Shown here piece after piece: positions 43,045-52,153 of a stretch of 64,000 bases of DNA; the stretch's first letter is position 1; each line of letters opens with the position of its first letter. This stretch comes from Rhizobiaceae bacterium (GTDB taxonomy: Bacteria > Pseudomonadota > Alphaproteobacteria > Rhizobiales > Rhizobiaceae), in contig JAMLJC010000001.1 in NCBI GenBank assembly GCA_023953845.1, forward strand, positions 1,364,001 to 1,428,000. Reading direction: 5' to 3'. Under the pieces are notes generated by a model. That model was not told where the DNA came from and did no database searches. It saw nothing but the letters and a program-made list of their open reading frames with translations. Both the position numbers and the translations under genes were made by a program.

Positions 43045-44514
43045 ATGGAACTTGAATCTGCGATCTATGATGACGGAACGACACCGGGATTCCTGGTGTT
43101 CGACGTGCCTTACCTGTGTTCGCCTCCCGTCTTTCCCGGATTGTCGGCCCGGTCTCCCACGCGAGTCCTGCTTCCAGTCCTGGCTGTCCGGTTCCCCGGA
43201 GGCGCCGTGGCAGTTCCGGACGAAGCCCTGAGCTGGGGGCGCCACCTGGCGGACAAGGGGGTCAGTTCATTCCAGATCCGCCGTCGCCTGAACTCGGTGG
43301 GCCGCCTTCATGAGTTTGCCCAGACGGTGGCCGCAGACCGGATGTCCCAGCCGGGAGCAATGGACCTGCTCGTCTGGGAGTACCTCAGAAGCCGGGTAGA
43401 GAACCCGGTCGACCCCGGCGCGCGTCAGTTCCAGCACTGGCAGCCTGTGCAATACGAGGTGGTCCGGACCGAGTTCCGGGACCTGGTGGATTTCGGCCAG
43501 TACTGCGCCAGCTACACCGGGCCGACCTCGCCGATGGGATCGGCTTTCAAGGCGGGCAGCGCGGTCTGGGTGAAGGTCGACCGCTCCCTGTCGGCTGACC
43601 GCCTTCTGGCTCATCTGGATGCCCAGCAGGCCCGCTGGCATGCCCTTTTGGGTGCCGATACCCCTGCGCCGCCGAGCGGGCTCAAGCGGCTGGCGACGAC
43701 TCTCGGACGGAAGAAGTCGTCCTCGGACACCACGCTGTCGATCGAGGAAGTCGATGCCATCATCGACCGGGAGAAGAACCTCATGTTCAGGGCGCTATGG
43801 ATCGAACTCGCCTACGCGGGTCCAAGGCTGAGCGAAACGCTGAACCACTGGCGATGCGATGTCCTGGATACTTCGTATTCGAAGCAGTTCTTCAATGCCC
43901 CGGTCAAGGGACCGTTGCTCATCTTCGCACACCCGATCCACTCCCGTTACACGGGATCGTTCGAGGAAACGGTGAAGACCAGGAAGCAGGTGCTGAAGGA
44001 CCGCTACGGCCTCGCGCCACGTCCTGACGCAGGCGGCAGGAACCAGCGCGCCGGATGGAAGGGGATGACGATCTTCAATCCCGACCTGCAGATCACCCAC
44101 GGGACCTGGACGTGCAACAAGCGAGCGGCGGAGTTCGAGGAGCTTTTCGCCGAGATCCTCGATCTCCACGGCTCTCTCCGGACTGATGCGATGCACCCAT
44201 ACCTGTACGTCAACTCCAAGAATGCCGCCTTCCTGGGCGAGCCGCTAAAGGTCGGCAACGTGGAGGAAGCCTTCGACCGGGCATGCGTCCGCGCAGGGGT
44301 GACACCCCATGGCCCGGGTGCCCACCTGCATGGCCTCCGCCACTTCTATCGCTGGTACGCCACCCACGCGCTCGGGCTCTCCGAGGAGATCGTGCAGCTG
44401 ATGATGAGGCAGAAGAGCGTCACCAGCCAGCGTGCCTACGGAAAGCGGTCGGGAGATGTCCACGATGCGATGGAACGCCTGAATGAGAGAGGGGATCGCA
44501 ACCATGAAGCTTGA
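43045..44514 (+). CDS. Tyrosine recombinase, first of a three-gene set
   Basis: The 489-aa site-specific recombinase has box I ELAYAGPRLSETLNHW with Arg261, box II HLHGLRHFYRW with His429 and Arg432 (HxxR), and the nucleophile in QRAYGKRS (Tyr465). The N-terminal 200 residues are a SAM-like core-binding domain. Its 3' end overlaps the next recombinase gene. The order of a mid-sized tyrosine recombinase, a very large recombinase and a small third protein is like Tn554 TnpA-TnpB-TnpC and the gamma-mobile-trio GmtY-GmtZ-GmtX. Which of these it belongs to cannot be decided by eye. Confidence 0.9.
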   Translation: MELESAIYDDGTTPGFLVFDVPYLCSPPVFPGLSARSPTRVLLPVLAVRFPGGAVAVPDEALSWGRHLADKGVSSFQIRRRLNSVGRLHEFAQTVAADRMSQPGAMDLLVWEYLRSRVENPVDPGARQFQHWQPVQYEVVRTEFRDLVDFGQYCASYTGPTSPMGSAFKAGSAVWVKVDRSLSADRLLAHLDAQQARWHALLGADTPAPPSGLKRLATTLGRKKSSSDTTLSIEEVDAIIDREKNLMFRALWIELAYAGPRLSETLNHWRCDVLDTSYSKQFFNAPVKGPLLIFAHPIHSRYTGSFEETVKTRKQVLKDRYGLAPRPDAGGRNQRAGWKGMTIFNPDLQITHGTWTCNKRAAEFEELFAEILDLHGSLRTDAMHPYLYVNSKNAAFLGEPLKVGNVEEAFDRACVRAGVTPHGPGAHLHGLRHFYRWYATHALGLSEEIVQLMMRQKSVTSQRAYGKRSGDVHDAMERLNERGDRNHEA

Positions 44515-45678
44515 ACTACGAAACGAACTCAACCTCGATGCCTCCGATCAGGAGCCTGGAAGCTACTTCAACGTCGGCAAGCAGCCAGTTCTCCTTCGAG
44601 TGCCCGACATCGATGAACTCCGCGCCTTGTGGGACGAATTCGACCGGGAACTTCGATCATCGCTGAAAGAGCTCCTGCTCATGCCCTACGGACAGGTGGT
44701 CGAGCGCCTGGGCAAGCTCGGCTTCCGCGGCGCGGAGGCGGAGAAGCGATCGGACGTGCTCTTCGGCTTGCTGACGAGCGGCAACCCGGCGAAGTCGTCG
44801 CACTTCCGGAAGTCCGCGATGGCCGATGCGGCCATCGCCCTCCAACTCATCCCGGATCGCACTCCGCACGGAAAGGCGCGCAAGAGGGTCACGCGGGGAG
44901 AAGGCTCCATAGAGGAATACGCCCTCTCGATGTCCAAGGACCAGCAGAGGTCGCTTATCGAGGCGATAGTCGACATGGATGACATCGATGGCTGGCTGGT
45001 GGTCACGCAAGGCAGCCAGGTGGGCTGGGGCGAGCTCCGCGATGGCCTCGTCGCGGCGACCGACCCTGCGGCCTTCCTGCACAATCTCGCAGAGCAGGTC
45101 GAAAAGCACATGGGCAGCCGGGACACCCTCGTGAAGCGTCGTTCCGGTGAAGGAAAGATCACGTTCGCGCCGTCCTGGTTCGGGCAGTTCCTGGCGCGTA
45201 AGGGCGTGTGGGCCTGGCCGGCGAGATATGTCTCCAGGATTGCTTACCTGTATCCGGCGAGGCTTGCTCCGCTAATCACCCGCATGTCCATTGAGGCGGA
45301 CTACCGCCCGCTCGCGGACAAGGTGTTCCGCTATCACCAGGACCAGCGCAACACGGGCGCGGTCCTTTCAATGCAGGTATTCGCCATGGCCGGACTTGCA
45401 GGGAACGCGTGGTCCAACGGCGGGGAACCGGGATTCCGCTGGTATCCGTTGCTTTCCTTCAAGAGCGTTGGTTCCGAATTCGGGAATACCATCGGCGCAT
45501 CCTTGAACTCGGTCTATAGGATCGCGGTGGAGCATTTCGGCCACGAAGTGTCTGATCGTGACGAAGCCAAGCTCTTCCTTCACGCGCTCAGGCTGAAACA
45601 TGTAGGCGTGGAGGCGTTCGACTGGACGGCCCGTCCCACTAGCTTCAATACGCAGGTTGCATCCAAGCTTCTGCAGAT
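44504..45678 (+). pseudogene. 5' part of a large tyrosine-recombinase gene interrupted by an IS
   Basis: From ATG 44504 (ATG 44483 is an alternative) the frame runs 391 codons and then enters the insertion element, where it stops at 45712. If the IS and one copy of the GAT duplication are removed, the frame continues without a break into 46918-49171 (LLQ joined to MPVTEV), giving an intact protein of about 1141 aa. This part is the N-terminal region of unknown fold (PARYVSRIAYLYPARLAPLI, LRLKHVGVEAFDW). It overlaps the first recombinase gene. Confidence 0.85.
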
Positions 45679-45708
45679 TGGCCTGCTGCCGGTTTTTCGG
45701 ACACGAGG

Positions 45709-46569
45709 TTAAGCTAACATAGCTTTCTCCTCGAACTCGACAGGACTCAGGTAGCCCAGTGTCGAGTGCCTCCGTCGGGGGTTGTAGAAGCGCTCGATGT
45801 AATCGAACACATCTGCCCTTGCGTCGTCCCTTTTCCTGTAGACCTTGCGGGCTGTCCGCTCGGTTTTCAGCGACGAGAAGAAGCTCTCCATCGCGGCATT
45901 GTCCCAGACGTTGCCCGACCGGCTCATCGAACAGGTGATGCCATGGTCGGCCATCAGGCGCTGGAACTGCTCGCTTGTATATTGCGATCCCTGGTCCGAG
46001 TGATGGAGCAGGCTGTCGGGTTTGCCTCGGCGCCAGATCGCCATGATGAGGGCGTCGGTCACGAGCTGGGCCGTCATCTCTGCCTTCATCGCCCAACCCA
46101 CGACACGGCGGGAGAACAGGTCGACGACGGCGGCAACGTAGAGCCATCCCTCGGCGGTCCAGATGTAGGTGAAGTCGGCGATCCACTTCTGGTTCGGCGC
46201 CGATGCCTCGAATGCGCGGTCAAGCAGGTTGTCCGACACGGAGGCTCGCTCGCCCGTATCCTTCGGCAATCCACGGCGTCGGGGCCGAGCACGCAGCCCG
46301 TTCTCCCGCATGAGCCTTTCGACACGATGAAGGCCGCAGGAGAAGCCTTCGGCCAGCACGTCATGCCAGACACGACGGGCGCCATAGGTTCGGTCGCTGC
46401 TCTTGAAGCTGCGGTCGATCCGGGGAATGAGCACCTCGTCGCGCCGCGACCGGGCGCTGGGGCTGCGGTTGAGCCAGGCATGGAAGCCCGAGCGGGAGAC
46501 GTCCAGCGCACTGCACAGCCATGCCACCGGCCAGATCGAACGGTGCTTCGCGATGAAGGCGAATCTCAT
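45709..46569 (-). CDS. IS3-family transposase OrfB (DDE integrase core)
   Basis: Independent start ATG 46569 overlaps the orfA stop; 286 aa. The N-terminal region has SRSGFHAWLNR. The rve catalytic domain has WIADFTYIWTAEGWLYVAAVVDLFSRRVVGWAM (first Asp), LLHHSDQGSQYTSEQF (second Asp) and NAAMESFFSSLKTE (Glu), followed by the family C-terminus YNPRRRHSTLGYLSP. The full transposase OrfAB is probably made by -1 frameshifting at 46605-46599. It mobilises the element. Confidence 0.95.
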   Translation of the reverse strand: MRFAFIAKHRSIWPVAWLCSALDVSRSGFHAWLNRSPSARSRRDEVLIPRIDRSFKSSDRTYGARRVWHDVLAEGFSCGLHRVERLMRENGLRARPRRRGLPKDTGERASVSDNLLDRAFEASAPNQKWIADFTYIWTAEGWLYVAAVVDLFSRRVVGWAMKAEMTAQLVTDALIMAIWRRGKPDSLLHHSDQGSQYTSEQFQRLMADHGITCSMSRSGNVWDNAAMESFFSSLKTERTARKVYRKRDDARADVFDYIERFYNPRRRHSTLGYLSPVEFEEKAMLA

Positions 46570-46862
46570 ATCGCTTCCCTCGCGAAGTAGGCTGCGGCCT
46601 TTTTTAGGATGTCGCGTTCCGCCTTCAGCTTCGCCACTTCCTTGCGCAGCCGGTCGATCTCCTGCTGCTCTGGCTTCATCTGACCATGGCCGGGAAACGC
46701 ATGCTGTCGATCGGCAGCGAACTCCCTGACCCACTTGCGCAGCACGTTCTCGTGGAGATCCAGATCACGGGCAGCCTGCGCAACAGCAACGCCTCGATCC
46801 TTCACCAACCTCACCGCCTCAAGTTTGAACTCGCGGCTGAACTTCCTTCTCTGCATTCCCAC
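46566..46862 (-). CDS. IS3-family OrfA (HTH)
   Basis: The 98-aa product has a helix-turn-helix of the Tnp_1 type (REFKLEAVRLVKDRGVAVAQAARDLDLHENVLRKW) and a leucine-zipper-like C-terminus (EIDRLRKEVAKLKAERDILKKA). It ends just as orfB starts. The frameshift motif AAAAAAG lies 30 bases before its stop. It binds the element's ends and regulates transposition. Confidence 0.92.
   Translation of the reverse strand: MGMQRRKFSREFKLEAVRLVKDRGVAVAQAARDLDLHENVLRKWVREFAADRQHAFPGHGQMKPEQQEIDRLRKEVAKLKAERDILKKAAAYFAREAI
46599..46605 (-). other. -1 ribosomal frameshift heptamer in the IS
   Basis: On the minus strand A AAA AAG is read in the OrfA frame as CTA AAA AAG. A -1 slip continues as GGC CGC in the OrfB frame, giving the fusion ILKK/GRSLLREG. 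The heptamer is the classic IS3-family slippery sequence. Confidence 0.8.
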
Positions 46863-46917
46863 TCTCCAGTTCCGTCAAACACCTTATCTCGGTGTCCACG
46901 AAACCGGCAGCAGGCCA

Positions 46918-49171
46918 GATGCCTGTCACGGAGGTTCCGGAGCACGTCCGCTCCTGGGCAGTGCAACTCCGCGAGGTTCTCCGGTACTTCGATGTCAAGA
47001 CGATCCAAGGAGTGGAAAGGTCACTGAACCTCTGGCTCATATTCCTGATGACGCTTGAGCCGGACGAAGCCCCCGTGGATTTCCAGTCAATATCGCGGAC
47101 CGCACACATCCACGACATCCGGAACGAGAACCAGCGAACCTTCCGCGTCTTCCTGGATTCGTACTTCAGGGATGATCCCCGGGATCAGGGCAACCGGGCG
47201 TTGACCGCCCTGCAGAAGGCATTTTACCTCGCGGCAGTCAGGGACGGGTTCCAGCATCTCAACAACCCCGTGGAGATGAAACTCGACGTGATCTCCAGGA
47301 AAAACGCCAAGACTCGGGATGTCACCCACAGGAAGCCGCTGGAAATGGAGGCGTGGGAACTGATCGTTCGCAAGAACAGAGAGGGCGACTACGCCTTCGC
47401 AAGGAGCCTGGGACCCAAGAGGTTTCACTATACGCTGAGGAACCCGGAAACCGGCGAATACGACCATGTATTCTGGCCGGCCGAAGCGATCATCGTCGAC
47501 ATAATCCTCAATTCGGGCATGCGCCATATCAGCGCCAGGTGGGCGGATAGCGGGCAAGGGGACGAGGAGATTCTTGATGCCGTCAACCTGAAGATGATCC
47601 CGAATCCGCATCCCTCAGCCACGCTTGGACGACGGGAAGCATTTCTCCGGCTGGTGACAGTTCCCGACAAGGTCCAGCGGAAGCTGGTCGGAATGTATGT
47701 AGGCATCAACAAGTCGGGCAAGCAGTTCGTCATTCCGTGGTGTGATCCTGCGATCATCAGCGCAGTCCATCGGATGCAGGCCCTCCAGGAAAAGTACAAC
47801 CCTATCAAGAGTGCCGTGAAGCCGATCGAAGGCGGCCTCCGGCAAATGACACGCGGTGCCGAGGAGCGTTTCCCAGACATCTACCCGCTGTTCGCCGATC
47901 CGGCCAATCCCAGCAACATGGCAGTGAGCGATACGAAGGTTCGGACCTACTGGAAGGAGTTGCTGCGGGAATGCCAGCCTGCCGTCAACGAGCTTTTCGG
48001 GCACGAGTACCCCTTGATCGATGACGACGGGATGGTCTTCGACCTTCATGCCCTTCGGGTGACGATGGTGTCCAACCTGCTGGAGGCAGGGGTCAGCCTG
48101 GAGATCGTGAGGGACCTGGTAGGGCATGCCACGTGGATGATGACGTGGTATTACAACGGTCGAAGAAGCGCCATGCTCCATTCCGCCGTCCAGGAGGTGA
48201 TGGCCAGGCGGACGGAGGCACACGATGCGCTGGCCTCCGGGAACCGCGAGGCTATTCTTGAATACGCAGATGAGGCTATCACTCCAGACTTTGTCGAAAA
48301 CCATGTAGGCAAGGAGATGCTCCGCCGATACGCCGAGCGAAAGAGCCTTCCTCCTTTCAGCGTATTCGTCCATGGCATCTGTCCGGGCGGCAGTTGCGCC
48401 ACAGGCGGAGAGCGGATCTCCGAAGGGAAACACAAGCCTGTGTGGCGGGAGCGGGCATGCGCCATGTGCCGCTATCGCGTGACCGGGCCGAAGTTCCTCC
48501 CCGGCATCATCAATCACCTGAACAATCTCATGGCCGAGATGCGGCTTTCAGCGAAGCGAGCCAAGGAGCTTGGCGACGAGATCGAGCGGATTGAGGCCGA
48601 GACCGGCAAGCCGGCGCACGGGCTTCGGCGGGCACAGCAGGCAGAGAGTGGCTCCCGTGACCTCCTGAGCAAGGAGTATGCCGCAGAGATGAAGGTGCTG
48701 CAGATGGTCCGACAGGTGGTGGCGGTGGCTGCCGCGAAGGGCGCGTCCGCGGATTCGATCCTGCTCCCATCCGTGCCGGACTTCGATCTCAGCCAACTTG
48801 AATACGGCTTCGACGAGGTCCATGAGTTCGAACTCATGCATACTCTGGTCAAGGAAACGAGGATACTGCCCGCCTCGATCATGGAAATCCCTTCGGGAAT
48901 CGAGGAGAACCTCAAGGCCATGGTTCGGGAGATCCTTCGTGCGAACGACATGTCGGAAATCGCATACCGGATGTCAGGTTCCGACGAGAAGGAGATCTGC
49001 ATCAGGATCGGAGATGCCCTGCTTCAGGAATATCCCGAACCCACGCGGTTCCAGCGGCTGCTTGAAGGCGCCGTCCGACTGGAACCGGAGGTTCTGGAAA
49101 CCATCCGGACCGAGGTCAGCTTGCTGGTCGCTCCAGGCACCCCTCAGCTTCGGATCGGACGCGTGGCATGA
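46918..49171 (+). pseudogene. 3' part of the large tyrosine-recombinase gene, catalytic half
   Basis: The frame continues the interrupted gene; a GTG at 46892 inside the IS right end would give a 759-aa product, so this half could still be translated. It holds the catalytic domain: NSGMRHISARW (box I Arg), FDLHALRVTMVSNLLEAG with the HxxR pair, LVGHATWMMTWYY with the box III His and the nucleophile Tyr. A Cys cluster (CPGGSCATGG...RACAMCRYRVTGPKFLPG) forms a zinc-ribbon-like segment after it. A long charged C-terminus follows. It overlaps the third gene by 4 bases. Confidence 0.85.
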
Positions 49172-49959
49172 ATGCCCCCGATGACTCCCTCACGGCGGAA
49201 GCCTTGATGAACCGCTTGGTCTCGGAAGCCGAAAGGATTGGCGATGCTCGTCGGCTCGGGACACTGTCACGCCTCGTCGAAGCGTGCGACGAGCTGTTGT
49301 CCGGCGAGGCCTATCGCAGGGCTAAGGCAGCCCGACGCGATCCGGAGTTCTTCAATCCCAACTTCCTGCGGCTGAACTCGAATACGGTGCACCAGTATGT
49401 GAGGCTGAGGGCGCATCTTGAGGGAGGCCGCACCTCCTGGACAGGTCCCGTCGCGACAACGATCAGGGCCGAAAAGGACCTGATGGCGTACTTGAAGCTG
49501 CGCGAACAGGAGGCGAAGCGCCCCGGCGCCGCCCGGTCCAGGGGACCGAGATCCCGCAAGCTGGACGAGATCGTGAACGGGCTTCAGAGCATCACGGACC
49601 AGGCGGTTCTGAGGCAGGCGCTGGCCGATGGCAGGCAGTGGAAGAAGGAGCTGGACATCGTGCTCTCGACGCTGCGGCGCCTGCCTGATTTCGATATCGA
49701 TGCGTTGAGAGAAGGCAAGGTGCTTGCTCCTCGCCCTGCCGCGGGCGGGCCGAATGCCCTCGCTCCCGAGGATGCCAAGACCCTGCGGAAGCTGCTGGCG
49801 CGTCTCAGGGACAACGACGGGCTCTCGGACTTCGGGCTCGTCTTCAGGAATGGAAGGGTGAAGATGGACTTCGCTCCGGGAAGTGACCTCGTCCTGCCGG
49901 AAGAGATGTCTCTGCTTGCCAGGCTAGCGGATGTCCAGCTGTTCGAAGAAAGTGGATGA
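49168..49959 (+). CDS. Third protein of the recombinase set (TnpC/GmtX-like position)
   Basis: The 263-aa product starts on the ATGA overlap with the large recombinase, so it is translationally coupled. It has a short conserved-looking block (FFNPNFLRLNSNTVHQYVRLRAHLEGG), a charged linker (RPGAARSRGPRSRK) and no recombinase motif. Small accessory proteins in this position in Tn554-like and mobile-trio elements help set the orientation or efficiency of recombination. The role here is inferred from position only. Confidence 0.65.
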   Translation: MNAPDDSLTAEALMNRLVSEAERIGDARRLGTLSRLVEACDELLSGEAYRRAKAARRDPEFFNPNFLRLNSNTVHQYVRLRAHLEGGRTSWTGPVATTIRAEKDLMAYLKLREQEAKRPGAARSRGPRSRKLDEIVNGLQSITDQAVLRQALADGRQWKKELDIVLSTLRRLPDFDIDALREGKVLAPRPAAGGPNALAPEDAKTLRKLLARLRDNDGLSDFGLVFRNGRVKMDFAPGSDLVLPEEMSLLARLADVQLFEESG

Positions 49960-50025
49960 AGACATCACAAGAGCTGACCTTCCTTGGGCAAGACGACCGC
50001 CAGCATCGGTCGATGCGCTTCCCAC

Positions 50026-50045
50026 GTAACCGGATATCCGGTTAT
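50026..50045. repeat. Dispersed 20-bp palindrome, copy 5
   Basis: GTAACCGGATATCCGGTTAT has arms of TAACCGG/CCGGTTA around ATAT and is a near-perfect palindrome over 20 bp. It lies between the convergent ends of the third recombinase-set gene and the leftward gene at 50156, so it is not in a promoter position for either. It marks the right edge of the recombinase module. Confidence 0.8.
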
Positions 50046-50155
50046 GGGTAGTGAAGACAGCAATCGGGCAGACGGAGAGGTGCGGCTCGCCCTGTGCCCC
50101 GTCGCTTCGGATGTCGCGCGCGAGGCAAACAACGTGGGCCCCTTGTCGAGGCCGA

Positions 50156-50956
50156 TTACCTGGGCGCTACGCATTCGAACCTTTTCAGGATCTCTTCCCA
50201 GACGATAACGCCAGGGTCAGAGCTGGAACCGGATCGGCGACGCGAAAGCGCGGCGACGACTTCAGCCCGCCAATCCTCGCTCTTGAGCGCGAGCGGGAAG
50301 GCCGCGAGATAGGCCTCCATCTCGAGCAACTCGGCCGCGGACACGCTCCGCGCATCAAGCATGGCGACGAACTCGCGTTTCAGCAGCGGCGACAAGCGGT
50401 CCCAGTTCTCCGCGACGGCCTCGTCGAAGTATTCCCTCCCTGCCGACATCCGCTGACGGAGCTTCCAGATGCCCTGGGGCGAGGCCGCGACAAGGGAAAC
50501 CGCTTCCTTGTGAAGCATCACTTCAGTGCCCCGATATTCTATGCCGAACAGGTTGCCCTTGATCTCCTGAGAGCCAAGAAACGCCAGAAGGTCCTGCTTG
50601 CGGTCCCGAACAATCCTGAAGGCGTCGAACGGCAGTCCCTCCGTCAGCCGAACCACGTAATCCACCAGTTGCGGCTGCCCGGCCGATTGCTGGAGCAGGC
50701 CATCGCGCAGGGCGAGGAACCTGTCCAGTCCAGATTCCGCGACTTGTTCAGGCGTAGCGGAATCCAGCGCAAGGAAGAGATGTGCCCTTGAGCTCTCCGG
50801 AGTCGCCGTCGACCATAGGACGGCTTGCAGCGACCGACCCTCGGACCCGTACACCGGGAGGCCGGCCTCCTCCAGCATGTCCGCGATTCTGGATGGTCGA
50901 TACCCATGCTGCTCCGAGACAAATCCTTCCTCCGCTTTGTTGAAACGTTCGTCCAT
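50156..50956 (-). CDS. Protein of unknown function, 266 aa
   Basis: ATG 50956 with GGAGGAG about 10 bases upstream is preferred to GTG 50977. The product is soluble, with mixed charge and many short helices. It contains PSRIADMLEEAGLPVYGSEGRSLQAVLW, GNLFGIEYRGTEVMLHKEAVSLVAASPQGIWKLRQRM and DPGVIVWEEILKRF, which I cannot assign. It stands alone at the far side of the recombinase module and convergent with it. It may be cargo. Confidence 0.6.
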   Translation of the reverse strand: MDERFNKAEEGFVSEQHGYRPSRIADMLEEAGLPVYGSEGRSLQAVLWSTATPESSRAHLFLALDSATPEQVAESGLDRFLALRDGLLQQSAGQPQLVDYVVRLTEGLPFDAFRIVRDRKQDLLAFLGSQEIKGNLFGIEYRGTEVMLHKEAVSLVAASPQGIWKLRQRMSAGREYFDEAVAENWDRLSPLLKREFVAMLDARSVSAAELLEMEAYLAAFPLALKSEDWRAEVVAALSRRRSGSSSDPGVIVWEEILKRFECVAPR

Positions 50957-51255
50957 CAGTTCTGATCTCCTCCGCACCTTGGCGATCGATGCTGACCCGG
51001 ATCCAGGAGCATGCCGGAACGGTGCATCAAGAGTGGAATTGCTTTGCTTCGCGCTTCGGATCGCCTTCGGTCCAAAGTCGCGGTTGTCATTGCTGCCGGG
51101 CTCCGGCCCCCGTGATCAACGAACACAGCTCGGCGGGGCGTGAGCTTGAGCTTGATGCACGCCGTGCCCTTCTCCTCGTGAAGCGGTTCGGCGAAGCGAG
51201 TGGGTCAGCCCCACGACGCACGGATGCCTTTTTCTGCCGAGCCGCCAGCGGCCGC

Positions 51256-51610
51256 TCAAGCGGCGTCGGTGTCCTGTTCCTCGTCCTTCATCGAATGCTC
51301 GATGATTTCCGAAATGAAACTCAGGTCACCGAGTGCGCGCTTCTTCGCTTCGACCCACACCTCGGCATTGTAGGACCTCGATGCACGACTTGGCCGGCCG
51401 TCCGACTGGTTTCCTGCCCATTCCCATTCAACCCACAACCGTCCAGCGCAGCCATCGCTGACTGGATCCAGATCCAACAGTGTAGCCGGGCTTGATCCCA
51501 AGGCGGTCGGGCATCGGATGGGCAGGGCCGATCGCTACGTATTCGGTGTAGCTGCCGTCCTCATTTGGCTTCAGCCTGTAACCTCCGTTGGTACTGGCAA
51601 TCTCGTTCAT
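51256..51610 (-). pseudogene. Possible frameshifted small gene
   Basis: Two overlapping minus-strand frames look partly coding: MNEIASTNGGYRLKPNEDGS from 51610 and GRLWVEWEWAGNQ...AEVWVEAKKRALGDLSFISE ending at 51256. They may be the halves of one gene broken by a -1/+1 shift near 51470. No family is recognised. The rest of 50957-51975 shows no convincing gene. Confidence 0.25.
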
Positions 51611-51975
51611 CGAAGTCTCCGTTTCGTTGGCAGACCGCGTGCATGCACACGGCCATGACGGCCCGACCCCGTTATTCTCTAATCAGCTCGGGAGGCCTCG
51701 CTTAGGGTGAAAGTCGTACTCGCCAGGGGCACCGTCCTGTAACTCTCTTAGGTCGGAGGGTCCAGATCCCTGGTCGGCGACGTACTGCAATGCTAATACA
51801 TCTCTCAGTGCCCGGCCTGCGGCCGGGTCCGGAAGCCTGGCAGCAGCGACTATGCCTCCGACGAAGGCTGTGCCACGCAGTCGCCATCGGGGACGGCTAC
51901 GGCGCTGTTGAGGGCGCGCCGCCCCCGATGGCTGGCGTTCCAGACTGGATCGTAGGCTACAATGTCACGTACGGG

Positions 51976-52098
51976 GGAAAAGGCTTCGACACAAAGGCGA
52001 TCCGCACCATTATCCGCCTGCGGAAAAAGGACCAGGCCGAGCGCGAGGAGGAGGAAACGATCCTCGACCTCTACAAGGCCGCCCTCGGTATGGCGTGA
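51976..52098 (+). pseudogene. gapR: C-terminal fragment of gapR (DUF2312)
   Basis: Forty codons encode GKGFDTKAIRTIIRLRKKDQ, then AEREEEETILDLYKAALGMA, which is the C-terminal half of GapR, the alphaproteobacterial nucleoid-associated protein (DUF2312, about 80-90 aa). The preceding open frame has no GapR N-terminal helix, so this is a remnant. It probably marks a recombination scar where the island joins the chromosome. Confidence 0.75.
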
Positions 52099-52153
52099 CG
52101 ACTTCTGCCAGCCGCTGGATCAGGGGCGAACGACGCTCCGCAAGCCGATCGAG

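Larger units (their letters stand above)
45679..46917. mobile_element. IS3-family insertion sequence, 1239 bp, complete
   Basis: The element starts TGGCCTGCTGCCGGTTT (45679-45695) and ends with its exact inverse (46901-46917). The similarity continues imperfectly (TTCGGACACGAG against GTGGACACCGAG). It is flanked by a direct 3-bp duplication GAT (45676-45678 and 46918-46920). TG...CA ends, two overlapping ORFs with a -1 slippery site, and a DDE transposase place it in the IS3 family. It lies on the minus strand relative to the interrupted gene. It looks intact and so is probably recent. Confidence 0.93.

Noticed and set aside
46892..46917. GTG start inside the IS for a 759-aa protein as the native gene start
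   Set aside because: The frame is continuous with the interrupted gene before the IS, and these codons belong to the IS right end, so it cannot be the original start.
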